DNA of 64,000 nucleotides from Arenimonas soli (lineage in GTDB: Bacteria; Pseudomonadota; Gammaproteobacteria; Xanthomonadales; Xanthomonadaceae), in NCBI RefSeq assembly GCF_014643775.1, contig NZ_BMKC01000001.1, positions 930,001 through 994,000 on the forward strand, given 5' to 3'. Made by a program: the position numbers and the translations under genes. Below, in pieces: positions 37,052-45,993 of this stretch. Position 1 is the stretch's first letter, and every line of letters begins with the position of its first letter. The notes below the pieces were generated by a model. It searched no databases. It worked only from the letters and a program-made list of their open reading frames with translations, and was not told the DNA's origin.

Positions 37052-37959
37052 ATCGCTACGTTTACACCCTTCTCGCGTCGGCGCTGCTGGCCGCGCTTCC
37101 GGCCGCGGCGCAGGAATCGAACCCGGCGCTTCGCGCCGAGGGCTTCGTTTCCTCCGACTCCGACGGCAACGACGTGCAGCGCGCGTCGCTGGGCTGGGAC
37201 TTTTCGCGCCGGGACATCGAACACTGGTGGGGCATGCGGGTCGAACACGCGCGCTTCTCGGGCGATGGCTGGAGCCACGAGGAAGAACGCGTCTTCCTGC
37301 GCGCCGCCGGCGGTGAAGGCGGCTGGCGCTGGATGGGCGAGGCCGGCACCAACGGCGACGACCTGCTGGGCAGCGCCAGCGTGTACAGCACCGACAAGCG
37401 CCGCAAGGAATTCTTCCTCGAGCGCGACGTTCTCGAAACCCGCCAGGGCGTGGAACAGGGCCTGGTGCACACCTATGCCGGCGCGGCCATCGACCTGCCG
37501 CTGTCCGAACGCTGGACCGCCACGGGCCTGGTCGGCCTGCAGGACTTCGGTGGCGACAACCTGCGCCGGCACCTGCGCGCCAACCTGATCTACGCGGTGT
37601 TGCCGGAGCAGGGCATCAGCCTGCAGCTGCGCCTGCGCCAGTTCAACGACAGCGATCCGCGGGAAGCCGACTATTTCGCGCCGGGCCGCTACCGCCAGGC
37701 CCTGGGCGTGGTGTCGATGCGCAGGTTCTTCGGCGACGGCTACCAGCTGCGGGCCACGGCCGGCTACGGCCGCCAGGATTTCACGGGCGTCGACAGCCAC
37801 CCCTCGCGCCTGCTGGAAGTGGACTTCCAGACCCCCAAGGACCGCGGCCACTTCCTGCGGGCCACCGCCGGCTACACCGACGCCCCGGGCGACGGCGCCA
37901 GCGTGGGCACCGGCTACAGCTACCGCTACGTGCGGGTCGAGGGCGTCTGGGAGTTCTGA
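37048..37959 (+). CDS. Outer-membrane beta-barrel protein, YaiO/PgaA-barrel-like
   Basis: 303 residues. A signal peptide (about 1-21, LAALPAAAQ) is followed by alternating amphipathic strands throughout (for example GYGRQDFTGVDSHPSRLLEV and YSYRYVRVEGVWEF), and the last residue is Phe, as in barrels inserted by BAM. It lacks the TPR region of PgaA or BcsC. Coupling to the second synthase suggests it is the outer-membrane exit or a surface accessory for the polymer (inference). No deacetylase (PgaB-like) or PgaD-like partner is present. Confidence 0.75.
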   Translation: MNRYVYTLLASALLAALPAAAQESNPALRAEGFVSSDSDGNDVQRASLGWDFSRRDIEHWWGMRVEHARFSGDGWSHEEERVFLRAAGGEGGWRWMGEAGTNGDDLLGSASVYSTDKRRKEFFLERDVLETRQGVEQGLVHTYAGAAIDLPLSERWTATGLVGLQDFGGDNLRRHLRANLIYAVLPEQGISLQLRLRQFNDSDPREADYFAPGRYRQALGVVSMRRFFGDGYQLRATAGYGRQDFTGVDSHPSRLLEVDFQTPKDRGHFLRATAGYTDAPGDGASVGTGYSYRYVRVEGVWEF

Positions 37960-37990
37960 CCCGGCGCGGGCCGGGGCAGGGCGCCGGGCA

Positions 37991-38019
37991 ATAAAAAGGG
38001 CTGCCTGCGGGCAGCCCTT
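37991..38019 (-). terminator. Terminator of tRNA-Pro
   Basis: AAGGGCTGCC (37996-38005) pairs with GGCAGCCCTT (38010-38019) across a four-base loop. On the minus strand the stem is followed by TTTAT with the preceding stem T residues forming a T tract, as expected for the tRNA transcript. On the plus strand the tail is only CTTGC, so it would end the barrel operon weakly. Confidence 0.8.
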
Positions 38020-38030
38020 CTTGCGATCGA

Positions 38031-38107
38031 TGGTCGGGGAGACAGGATTTGAACCTGCGACTTCTACGTCCCGAACGTAGCGCTCTACCAGGCTGAGCTA
38101 CACCCCG
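38031..38107 (-). tRNA. tRNA-Pro (CGG)
   Basis: A 77-base cloverleaf is read on the minus strand. It starts CGGGGTGTAGCTCAG and ends with an encoded CCA. The anticodon arm CTACG-TTCGGGA-CGTAG carries CGG. The T arm is GCAGG-TTCAAAT-CCTGT. The acceptor stem has one U-U mismatch at the sixth pair, which I recall as normal for this xanthomonad tRNA. A terminator follows 12 bases downstream. No integrase or attachment-site duplication is seen next to it. Confidence 0.97.
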
Positions 38108-38237
38108 AGGGATCGAGCCGGCAATTCTAGGGACTCGGGCCGGATTCGGCAAGCCCGGCGTGCCGGCGGCGGCCCCGGGGACGCGCCTGGACGGCCGCAG
38201 CCGCTAGAATGCGCAGGTTCGCCCTGGAGTGCCCGCC

Positions 38238-39611
38238 TTGATCAAGCCCCGCACCACGCCCGGGGTCATGGAGCTGCTGCCCCGTGACCAGATTGCCTTC
38301 CAGCGCATGCTGGACGTCATCCGTCGCAACTATGAACGCTTCGGCTTCCTGCCGGTGGAAACGCCGGTGTTCGAACTGTCCGAGGTGCTGCTGACCAAGA
38401 CCGGCGGCGAAACCGAGCGGCAGGTGTATTTCGTGCAGTCCACCGGCGCCCTCGAGCAGGGCGGCCAGCCCGAACTGGCCCTGCGCTTCGACCTCACCGT
38501 GCCTCTGGCCCGCTACGTGGCCCAGCACGAACACGACCTGGCCTTCCCGTTCCGGCGCTACCAGATCCAGCGCGTGTACCGCGGCGAACGTGCCCAGCGC
38601 GGCCGCTTCCGCGAGTTCTACCAGTGCGACATCGACGTGATCGGCAAGGACACGCTCAGCGTGCGCCACGACGCCGAGATGCCTGCGGTCATCCACGCGG
38701 TCTTCTCCGAGCTGGGCGTGGGTGATTTCACCATCCAGTTGAACAACCGCAAGCTGCTGCGCGGCTTCTTCGAAGGCCTGGGCATCGCCGAAGGCGAGCG
38801 CCAGGCGCTGGTGCTGCGCGAGATCGACAAGCTCGACAAGCGCGGCGCCGATGCGGTGCGCGCCACGCTCACCGGGCAGGATTTCGGCCTGGCCGACGAC
38901 GTCGCCGACAGGATCATGGCCTTCGTGCAGGTGCGTTCGACCTCGCACGCCGACGCCCTGGCGCGCCTGGATGCGCTGGGCACTGGCAATGCCACCCTGG
39001 CCGAAGGCGTGGCCGAGCTGCGCGAAGTCATCGAGCTGCTCAAGGCCCAGGGCGTGCCGGAAACCGACTACGCGGTGAACTTCTCCATCGCCCGCGGCCT
39101 GGACTACTACACCGGCACCGTCTACGAAACCACGCTCGACGAGCACCCGCAGATCGGCTCGGTCTGCTCGGGCGGGCGCTACGAAAACCTGGCCAGCCAC
39201 TACACCAAGTCCAGGCTGCCGGGCGTGGGCATCTCCATCGGCGCCACGCGCCTGTTCTTCCAGCTGCGCGAGGCCGGCATCCTGTCCGGCGCCGAAAGTT
39301 CGGTCGACGTCATGGTCGGCCTGATGGACGAAGAACGCCTGGCAGATTCGCTCGACATCGCCCGCCAGCTGCGCGGCGCCGGCATCAATGCCGAAGTGCA
39401 GATGGAGGGCAAGAAGCTGGCGAAACAATTCCAGTACGCCGATAAGGCCGGCATCCGCTTCGTGGTGCTCTACGGCGAAGACGAAGCGGCGCGCAGCGTG
39501 GTCACCGTCAAGGACCTGCGCGCCAAGGAACAGTTCGAAGTCGCCCGCGACGACCTGGCCAGGACCCTGCGCGTGGAAATCGAACAACAGCGCGCCATGG
39601 GAGGCGTCTGA
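38238..39611 (+). CDS. hisS: Histidyl-tRNA synthetase
   Basis: 457-residue class II synthetase. Motif 2 lies in [20 protein letters not shown], the HisA block is [13 protein letters not shown], and GGRYENL and the glycine-rich motif 3 [11 protein letters not shown] follow. I chose TTG at 38238, giving [10 protein letters not shown], because it lies 8 bases after CTGGAG and matches the family N-terminus; GTG at 38229 overlaps that site. A TAGAAT -10 element lies at 38205-38210 with no clear -35. The next gene begins 1 base after its stop. Confidence 0.95.
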   Translation: MIKPRTTPGVMELLPRDQIAFQRMLDVIRRNYERFGFLPVETPVFELSEVLLTKTGGETERQVYFVQSTGALEQGGQPELALRFDLTVPLARYVAQHEHDLAFPFRRYQIQRVYRGERAQRGRFREFYQCDIDVIGKDTLSVRHDAEMPAVIHAVFSELGVGDFTIQLNNRKLLRGFFEGLGIAEGERQALVLREIDKLDKRGADAVRATLTGQDFGLADDVADRIMAFVQVRSTSHADALARLDALGTGNATLAEGVAELREVIELLKAQGVPETDYAVNFSIARGLDYYTGTVYETTLDEHPQIGSVCSGGRYENLASHYTKSRLPGVGISIGATRLFFQLREAGILSGAESSVDVMVGLMDEERLADSLDIARQLRGAGINAEVQMEGKKLAKQFQYADKAGIRFVVLYGEDEAARSVVTVKDLRAKEQFEVARDDLARTLRVEIEQQRAMGGV

Positions 39612-39612
39612 C

Positions 39613-41511
39613 ATGAAACCCATCACCCTCGACGGCCGCAGCCTCAACCGCGCCCAGGTCGCCGAAATCGCGCACGGCGCGCCGGTCACGCTCGACGCCG
39701 GCCAGATGCAGGCCGTGCAGCGCGCCGCCGACTTCCTGGCCGACCAGGTCAAGAAGCAGGAGCCGATCTACGGCGTCTCCACCGGGTTCGGATCCAATGC
39801 CGACAAGCTGCTGGGCTCGCGCCGCGTGCGCCACGGCATGCCGGGCGCGGCCGACACCGACGAAACCGTGCTCGAGGAACTGCAGCGCAACCTGATCGTC
39901 ACCCACGCGGTCTGCGTGGGTGAACCCTTCGGGCCCGACGTCGTGCGAGCCATGCTGGCGATCCGCATCAACACCTTGATGATGGGCCACTCGGGCATCC
40001 GCCCGCAGGTGCTCGAAGCGCTGGCCGCGATGCTCAATGCCGGCATCGTGCCGGTGGTGCCGCGCAAGGGCAGCGTCGGCGCCAGCGGCGACCTGGCGCC
40101 GCTGTCGCACCTGGCCATCGTGCTGCTCGGCGGCGGCGAAGCCTTCTACGACGGCGAACGCATCCCCGGCGCCGAAGCCCTGGCCCGCGCCGGGCTTGAA
40201 CCGGTGACCCTGTCGCACAAGGAAGGCCTGGCGCTGAACAACGGCACCGCCCAGATGCTGGCCACCGCGGTGCTGGCGATCGAAAAACTCGAAGACCTGC
40301 TCGACACCGCCGACCTGGCCGCGGCGATGACGCTCGACGCCTTCGCCGGCCGCCTGCGCGCCTTCGACCCGCACGTGCACGCGCTGCGTCCGCACCCGGG
40401 CCAGGTGCACGTGGCGCACCAATTGCGCCGGCTGCTGTCCGGCTCCACGCTGTCGGACATCGCCTACCACCTGGTGCCCCGGTTCCGTTCCTGGCTGCCC
40501 GAAAGCTGGACCGACCCGGAACAGCAGGCCCTGGGCTTCGACATCGGCTGGGACTGGGTGCCGCTGACCCAGCGCCACGGCCGCGAGCGTTTCTACCAGC
40601 GTTTCCGGCCCTTCCGCGGCGGCAAGAAGCACCAGCCGCAGGACAGCTACTCGCTGCGCTGCATCCCGCAGGTGCACGGCGCCGTGCGCGACGCGCTGGA
40701 ACAGGCCAAGCGCGTGGTGGACATCGAACTCAACGCCGTCACCGACAATCCGCTGCTGTTCCCGGGCCTGGAAGGCGCCAGGGAAATCGAAGACCAGGTG
40801 GTGTCGGCCGGCCACTTCCACGGCATGCCGCTGGCCCTGGCCATGAGCTACCTCAAGGCAGCGATCCCGGTGCTGGCGTCCATTTCCGAGCGTCGTTTGA
40901 ACAAGCTGGTCGACCCGGCCACCAACGACGGCCTGCCGGCCTTCCTGATCGGCAACGAAGACGGCACCGAAAGCGGCTTCATGATCGTGCAGTACACCGC
41001 GGCGGCGCTGGTGAACGACCTGTGCAGCCGGGCGCATCCGGCCAGCGTCTATTCCATCCCGACTTCGGCCAACGCCGAAGACCACGTGTCCATGGGCGCC
41101 AACGAAGGCCGGCACGTGCTGGAAATGGTGGAAGACCTGGCCCACGTGCTGGCGCTGGAGCTCTACACCGCCGCGCAGGCGCTGGACTACCGCCGCGACA
41201 TGATCAACGCCGCCCGTGCCCTGGCGCGTGCTTCCGACGCCGAGGGCCTGGCGGCGAAGGTGCAGGGTGCGCCGCTGCCCGGCCACGCCGACCGCGCGCC
41301 GTTCCTGGAGGAAGTCGAAGGCCTGCGCCGGGAGCTGGCCGAATCGGCCGAGTTCGAACCCGGCATCGCCGTGCGCGCCGCCTGGGCCGCGCTGCGCGAA
41401 GCCATCCCCTTCATGCCCCGGGACCGGGCGATGGACGGTGACGTGGCCACCGCCGTGCAGCTGGTGCGCAGCGGCAAGCTGCTTACCGCTGCGCGGCATT
41501 CGCTGCTCTGA
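39613..41511 (+). CDS. hutH: Histidine ammonia-lyase family protein with a long insert
   Basis: 632 residues, whereas typical HutH is about 510. The MIO cofactor triad A157-S158-G159 lies in GSVGASGDLAPLSH. The selectivity position reads T-H in NLIVTHAVCVGEP, like the S-H of histidine lyases rather than the residues of phenylalanine or tyrosine lyases. An insert of roughly 60 residues, rich in Trp, Arg and Phe, follows the HPGQVHVAHQLRRLLSG segment (about 280-340). It starts 1 base after hisS with GGAGG in front. No hutU, hutI or hutC is nearby, so classical histidine utilisation is not assured. An aromatic-amino-acid lyase of other specificity is the alternative. Confidence 0.78.
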   Translation: MKPITLDGRSLNRAQVAEIAHGAPVTLDAGQMQAVQRAADFLADQVKKQEPIYGVSTGFGSNADKLLGSRRVRHGMPGAADTDETVLEELQRNLIVTHAVCVGEPFGPDVVRAMLAIRINTLMMGHSGIRPQVLEALAAMLNAGIVPVVPRKGSVGASGDLAPLSHLAIVLLGGGEAFYDGERIPGAEALARAGLEPVTLSHKEGLALNNGTAQMLATAVLAIEKLEDLLDTADLAAAMTLDAFAGRLRAFDPHVHALRPHPGQVHVAHQLRRLLSGSTLSDIAYHLVPRFRSWLPESWTDPEQQALGFDIGWDWVPLTQRHGRERFYQRFRPFRGGKKHQPQDSYSLRCIPQVHGAVRDALEQAKRVVDIELNAVTDNPLLFPGLEGAREIEDQVVSAGHFHGMPLALAMSYLKAAIPVLASISERRLNKLVDPATNDGLPAFLIGNEDGTESGFMIVQYTAAALVNDLCSRAHPASVYSIPTSANAEDHVSMGANEGRHVLEMVEDLAHVLALELYTAAQALDYRRDMINAARALARASDAEGLAAKVQGAPLPGHADRAPFLEEVEGLRRELAESAEFEPGIAVRAAWAALREAIPFMPRDRAMDGDVATAVQLVRSGKLLTAARHSLL

Positions 41512-43323
41512 TCAGGTCGTGATGTCTTCGGCCGCGTGCACGCAGTTGCGGCCGCGGTCCTTGGCGGCGTACAGGGCGTCGTCGGCGCGGTGCAGGGCTT
41601 CGTCCACGCCGATGCCGGTGCCCGGATGCAGCACGAAGGCGCCGATGCTGGCGCTGATGCCGATGTTGTTGCCGGCGTAGCGCACCGGTTCGCTGCAGAT
41701 GCGCACGCGCAGCTGTTCGGCCAGGTGCAGCAGGCGGTCCCCGTGCATGTCGGGGATCACCGCCACGAACTCCTCGCCGCCAAAACGCGCGGTCACCGCG
41801 CCGTGCACCGACAGCGTGTCGCCCAGGCAGCGCCCCAGCCAGCGCAGGCATTCGTCGCCGGCCAGGTGGCCATAGGTGTCGTTGACCCGCTTGAAGTGGT
41901 CCAGGTCGATCAGCAGCACGCCCAGCGCCTGGCGGTGTTCGGCGGCGTGGTGCATCTGGTGCTCGAACACGTCGCGGAAGTGCCGGCGGTTGAACAGCCC
42001 GGTCAGGGCGTCGCGCCGGTTCGACTCGCGCAGGCGCTGGTTGGCTTCGGCCAGTTGTTCAAGCGCGGTGCTCAGCTCCGAGGTGCGGCGGGCGACGTGG
42101 CGTTCGAGCTGCTCGTTGTGTTCGCGCACCAGGGTTTCGTTTTCGCTGCGCAGCCGGGCGTAGCGGTAGGCCAAGGCGAAGGAGAGCAGGATCATTTCCA
42201 GCGCCGAACCGATCTGGATGCCGTATTCGGTGAAGAAGTTCTTCTGCAGCAGGCCGAACGACACCGAGGCGTACAGCGCCGTCCCCAGCAACAGGGAACC
42301 CCAGGCCATCAGGAAGATCTTGGCCGGGGCATAGCCGCGCCGCAGCGAAATGACGGCCAGCGCCAGGATGAACATCGCGCCCGGGAACACCGCCAGCGTC
42401 ATCGGCAGCACCACGGTGCGGTACTCAAGCACCAGCGAGCCCAGTCCCATCAGCGCGTAGAAGGCGATGATGGCCAGCGATATGCGATTGGCCCAGGGCA
42501 GGCGGTCGCGAAGTTCCAGGAACACCCGGCAGAACTGGTGCATGGCGATCTGCGAAATCGCCATCGAAAGCGGGATCGAGTGGTTCGCCAGCCAGGGCGA
42601 GTTGGGCCACAGGTACTCGAAGGACAGGCCGTTCAGGCACAACATGACCAGGCCGAAGCCGGCGACGTGGAACATGTACCAGAAGTGGCTGGCGTCGCGC
42701 AGCGACATCCACAGCACGAGGTTGTAGAAGAACAGCGCCACCAGGATGCCGTAGAACAGGCCGATGCCGAACTGCGAGTCACGCTCCATCTCGGCGAAGG
42801 CGGTGGGCGTGTACAGCACCAGCGGCACCTGCAGCGAACTGCGGCTGGAAACGCGCACCATCACCTCCACGCGGCTGCGCTGGGGCAGGTCGAGCCAGAA
42901 GTTCGGGTGCCGGTAGCGGATGCTGCGCGCCGAGAACGGCAGGCTGTCGCCCGAGGCCATGTGTTCGACGCGGCCGTTGGGGTAGCGCAGGTACAGGTCG
43001 ACGTTGTCCAGCAGCGGGTAGTGGAGCACCAGCAGCCAGCGCTTGAGGTCGGCGTGGCTGTTGAAGAGTTCGGCGTGGAACCAGTAGGCGCCGTCGGTGA
43101 AGCCGAAGGTGCTGCTGCCGTCGGGCAGGGGCTGGAACTCGCCGCGACCGGCGCGGGCGAACATGGCGGCGGCGTCCGCCCGGCCGTCGGGGTCCACGGC
43201 GTAGCCCAGGTGGGGGGTCAGCCGGACCAGGTCGGTGTGCTCGTCCAGCAGCGCCGGCTGGGCCCGGGCCGGGGAGGCCACGGCGGCCAGCAGCAGCGCC
43301 AGGAACACCGTGATTAGACGCAT
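41512..43323 (-). CDS. 7TMR-DISM diguanylate cyclase
   Basis: 603 residues. A signal peptide (about 1-21) is followed by a 7TMR-DISM extracellular domain (about 30-180) and seven membrane helices (about 190-390). Then come a coiled segment (SENETLVREHNEQLERHVAR) and a GGDEF domain with RDALTGLFNRRHF, LLIDLDHFKRVND and the intact active site RFGGEEF. It should make c-di-GMP from GTP in response to an extracellular ligand. I see no RxxD inhibitory site at the usual place before GGEEF. The gene is convergent with hutH and divergent from the his operon. Confidence 0.92.
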   Translation of the reverse strand: MRLITVFLALLLAAVASPARAQPALLDEHTDLVRLTPHLGYAVDPDGRADAAAMFARAGRGEFQPLPDGSSTFGFTDGAYWFHAELFNSHADLKRWLLVLHYPLLDNVDLYLRYPNGRVEHMASGDSLPFSARSIRYRHPNFWLDLPQRSRVEVMVRVSSRSSLQVPLVLYTPTAFAEMERDSQFGIGLFYGILVALFFYNLVLWMSLRDASHFWYMFHVAGFGLVMLCLNGLSFEYLWPNSPWLANHSIPLSMAISQIAMHQFCRVFLELRDRLPWANRISLAIIAFYALMGLGSLVLEYRTVVLPMTLAVFPGAMFILALAVISLRRGYAPAKIFLMAWGSLLLGTALYASVSFGLLQKNFFTEYGIQIGSALEMILLSFALAYRYARLRSENETLVREHNEQLERHVARRTSELSTALEQLAEANQRLRESNRRDALTGLFNRRHFRDVFEHQMHHAAEHRQALGVLLIDLDHFKRVNDTYGHLAGDECLRWLGRCLGDTLSVHGAVTARFGGEEFVAVIPDMHGDRLLHLAEQLRVRICSEPVRYAGNNIGISASIGAFVLHPGTGIGVDEALHRADDALYAAKDRGRNCVHAAEDITT

Positions 43324-43404
43324 AGCGGCCAGATTCCCCCGAGTCGGGCTCACTGTAGTCCGCGGGGAGGGGGATGGCCAGCCGAACCGGTCCCGCTTTT
43401 ACTC

Positions 43405-43433
43405 TTGACAATGTAATAGCGCGTTATTACATT
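43405..43433 (+). promoter_or_regulatory. his operon promoter overlapped by a palindromic operator
   Basis: TTGACA (43405-43410) and TACATT (43428-43433) are 17 bases apart. A perfect 9-base inverted repeat, AATGTAATA (43410-43418) and TATTACATT (43425-43433), with a GCGCGT centre, covers the spacer and the whole -10. A repressor bound there would block polymerase. The predicted start near 43440 is about 3 bases before the first ATG. The first gene encodes a TrpR-like protein, the natural candidate for the operator-binding repressor. Confidence 0.75.
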
Positions 43434-43442
43434 AGCCCGACC

Positions 43443-43769
43443 ATGAAGCGCCGCGACCCCGCCACCCGCCCCGATGACGCCGACCTGGACGCCCTGGTCG
43501 GCGCCCTGCTCAGCCTTCGCGAGCCGGCGGAGCTGCGCGCCTTCCTGGACGACCTGTGCACCCCCGCCGAGCTCGAAGCCCTGTGCGACCGCTGGCGGGT
43601 CATCCCGCTGCTGCAGCAGGGCGTTCCCTACCGGGAAATCCACGACCGCACCGGCGTCAGCGTCACGACCATCGGTCGCGTCGCCCGTTGCCTTGAACGC
43701 GGCGCCGGCGGCTACCGCCTGGCCGCGGAACGTCACGAACAGAACCTGCCGCACGACGCGGCGCACTGA
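43443..43769 (+). CDS. TrpR/YerC-YecD-like repressor, likely of histidine biosynthesis
   Basis: 108 residues. TrpR superfamily features are an all-helical N-terminus ([20 protein letters not shown]), [20 protein letters not shown], and the helix-turn-helix [20 protein letters not shown]. It sits 29 bases before hisG and behind the palindromic operator, so autoregulation and control of hisGDCBHAFI by histidine is the simplest reading (inference). TrpR-type HisR regulators are described in other bacteria, and I recall a similar assignment for xanthomonads. No Shine-Dalgarno site precedes the ATG, and the mRNA is predicted to be almost leaderless. Confidence 0.85.
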   Translation: MKRRDPATRPDDADLDALVGALLSLREPAELRAFLDDLCTPAELEALCDRWRVIPLLQQGVPYREIHDRTGVSVTTIGRVARCLERGAGGYRLAAERHEQNLPHDAAH

Positions 43770-43798
43770 ATTCCCCCTTTCAAGTAAACGGAGGCGTC

Positions 43799-44698
43799 AT
43801 GAGGACGCACGACCGACTGCGCATTGCCATCCAGAAATCCGGCCGCCTGTCCGACCCGGCCCGCGACTTGCTAGCGCGTGCCGGCCTGGCGTTCCGGGAA
43901 AGCCGCGACCGCCTGTTCTGCTACGGCGAATCGCTGCCCATCGACCTGCTGCTGGTGCGCGACGACGACATCCCCGGCCTGATCGCCGAAGGCACCTGCG
44001 ACCTGGGCGTGGTCGGCCAGAACGTACTGGAGGAACAGGCCCTAGAACGCGCCGCCAGCGGCCAGCCCGAGGCCTACCGCGCCATCCGCGACCTGGGTTT
44101 CGGCCGCTGCCGCCTGTCGGTGGCGGTGCCCAACGAATGGGAATGGCCGGGCCCCGAACGCCTGGCCGGCCTGCGCATCGCCACCAGCTACCCGCAGCTG
44201 CTCGCGCGCTGGCTGCAGGGGCAGGGCGTGCAGGCCGATCCGGTGGTGCTGTCGGGGTCGGTGGAAATCGCCCCGCGCCTGGGCAAGGCCGAGGCCATCT
44301 GCGACCTCGTATCCACCGGCGCCACGCTCATGGCCAACCAGCTCAAGGAAGCCGCCATCGTGTTCGAAAGCCAGGCCGTGCTGGCCGCGCCGGCGCAGCA
44401 CTTCGGCGATGCCCGCGCCGAGCTGGCGGCGATGCTGCTGCGTCGTCTTGACGCCGTCTTGAGCGTGCGTGCCAGCAAACTGGTGCTGTTCCAGGCCGCG
44501 CGCGAGGCCGTGCCCGGCCTGCTCAAGCTGCTGCCCGACGCCGAACCGCCCACCGTGATGGCCATCGAAGGCCAGCGCGACCAGGTGGCCCTGCAGGCCC
44601 TGTGCCGCAGCGCCATGACCTGGCAGCGGCTGGAAGACATGAAACGCGCCGGGGCCACGGGCCTGCTGGTGCTTCCGGTGGAGCAGATGCTGCAATGA
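43799..44698 (+). CDS. hisG: ATP phosphoribosyltransferase, long form
   Basis: 299 residues. First enzyme of histidine synthesis, condensing ATP and PRPP. The N-terminus is [19 protein letters not shown]. The PRPP-binding region is around [16 protein letters not shown], and a C-terminal ACT-like regulatory domain (about 225-299) marks the hexameric, histidine-inhibited long form that works without HisZ. GGAGG lies 6 bases before the ATG. Its stop overlaps hisD (ATGA). Confidence 0.96.
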   Translation: MRTHDRLRIAIQKSGRLSDPARDLLARAGLAFRESRDRLFCYGESLPIDLLLVRDDDIPGLIAEGTCDLGVVGQNVLEEQALERAASGQPEAYRAIRDLGFGRCRLSVAVPNEWEWPGPERLAGLRIATSYPQLLARWLQGQGVQADPVVLSGSVEIAPRLGKAEAICDLVSTGATLMANQLKEAAIVFESQAVLAAPAQHFGDARAELAAMLLRRLDAVLSVRASKLVLFQAAREAVPGLLKLLPDAEPPTVMAIEGQRDQVALQALCRSAMTWQRLEDMKRAGATGLLVLPVEQMLQ

Positions 44699-45993
44699 AA
44701 AGACTGGACTGGACGGCCATGGACTCCGGCAACCGCGCCCGTGCGCTCGACCGCCCCGGCGGCGGCGAACAGGACGGCCTGGAGGCCGCCGTGCGCCGCA
44801 TCTTCAACCAGGTGTGGGCCGACGGCGACGGCGCGCTGCGCGCGCTGACCCGGCGCTTCGACAACGTCGAAGTCGCCGACTTCGCGGTCAGCGACGCCGA
44901 GTTCGCCGAAGCCGAAGCCGGCCTCGACCCGGTGCTGCGTGCGGCGATGATCGAAGCCATCGGTCGCCTGAAGGCCTGGCACAGCGCCGGCATGGGCCAG
45001 GGTTTTGAAGTCCAAACCGCGCCGGGCGTTGCCTGTGGTCGTTTGCTGCGGCCGATCGCGCGCGTGGGCCTCTACGTGCCCGCGGGCACGGCGCCGCTGC
45101 CTTCCACCGCGCTGATGCTGGGCGTGCCGGCCGCGCTGGCGGGCTGCCCGCAGGTGGTGCTGTGCACGCCGCCGCGCGCCGACGGCCGCGCCGACCCGGC
45201 GGTGCTGGTGGCGGCGAAGCTGTGCGGCATGGGCCAGGTGTACAAGCTCGGCGGCGCCCAGGCGATCGCCGCCATGGCCCTGGGCACCGACAGCGTGCCG
45301 CGCTGCGACAAGCTGTTCGGCCCGGGCAATCGTTACGTCACCGCGGCCAAGCAGTACGCCGCGATGATGGCCGGTGGCCCGGCCATCGACATGCCCGCCG
45401 GCCCGTCCGAAGTGCTGGTGATCGCCGACGCCGGCGCGCCGCCGGCGCACGTGGCCGCCGATCTGCTGTCGCAGGCCGAACACGGCCCGGATTCGCAGGT
45501 GATCCTGGCCACCGATTCGCTGGCCCTGCTCGATGCCGTCGAACTCGAGGTGCGCCGCCAGCTGGCCGAACTTCCGCGCCGCGACATCGCCGGCAAGGCG
45601 CTGCAGCACGCCCGCCTGTTCCAGGTGGCCAACCTCGACGAAGCTTTCGCGCTGTCGAACGACTACGCGCCCGAACACCTGATCCTGGCCCTGCGCGAAC
45701 CCCGCGCCTGGCTCGACAAGGTGCAAAGCGCCGGTTCGGTGTTCCTGGGCGATTACGCGCCCGAGGGACTGGGCGACTATTGTTCCGGCACCAACCACGT
45801 GCTGCCCACCCATGGCGCCGCGCGCGCCTGGAGCGGCGTCAGCGTCGCCAGTTTCCAGAAGGCCATCAGCTACCAGGAAGTCAGCCAGGCCGGCCTGGCC
45901 GCCATCGGCCCCTGCGCGGTCGTGATGGCGCGCGCCGAAGGCCTGGAAGCGCACGCGCAGTCGGTGCTGCGCCGCCTGGAAGGTGTGGCATGA
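44695..45993 (+). CDS. hisD: Histidinol dehydrogenase
   Basis: 432 residues. NAD-dependent zinc enzyme for the last two oxidations, histidinol to histidine. Conserved blocks are [56 protein letters not shown] and [15 protein letters not shown], the last holding catalytic His residues. Both ends overlap neighbouring his genes by four bases. Confidence 0.97.
   Translation: MKRLDWTAMDSGNRARALDRPGGGEQDGLEAAVRRIFNQVWADGDGALRALTRRFDNVEVADFAVSDAEFAEAEAGLDPVLRAAMIEAIGRLKAWHSAGMGQGFEVQTAPGVACGRLLRPIARVGLYVPAGTAPLPSTALMLGVPAALAGCPQVVLCTPPRADGRADPAVLVAAKLCGMGQVYKLGGAQAIAAMALGTDSVPRCDKLFGPGNRYVTAAKQYAAMMAGGPAIDMPAGPSEVLVIADAGAPPAHVAADLLSQAEHGPDSQVILATDSLALLDAVELEVRRQLAELPRRDIAGKALQHARLFQVANLDEAFALSNDYAPEHLILALREPRAWLDKVQSAGSVFLGDYAPEGLGDYCSGTNHVLPTHGAARAWSGVSVASFQKAISYQEVSQAGLAAIGPCAVVMARAEGLEAHAQSVLRRLEGVA

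Noticed and set aside
38031-38107. tRNA-Pro as an integration site with an island beside it
   Set aside because: No integrase and no repeat of the tRNA 3' end were seen; neighbours on both sides are ordinary chromosomal genes.
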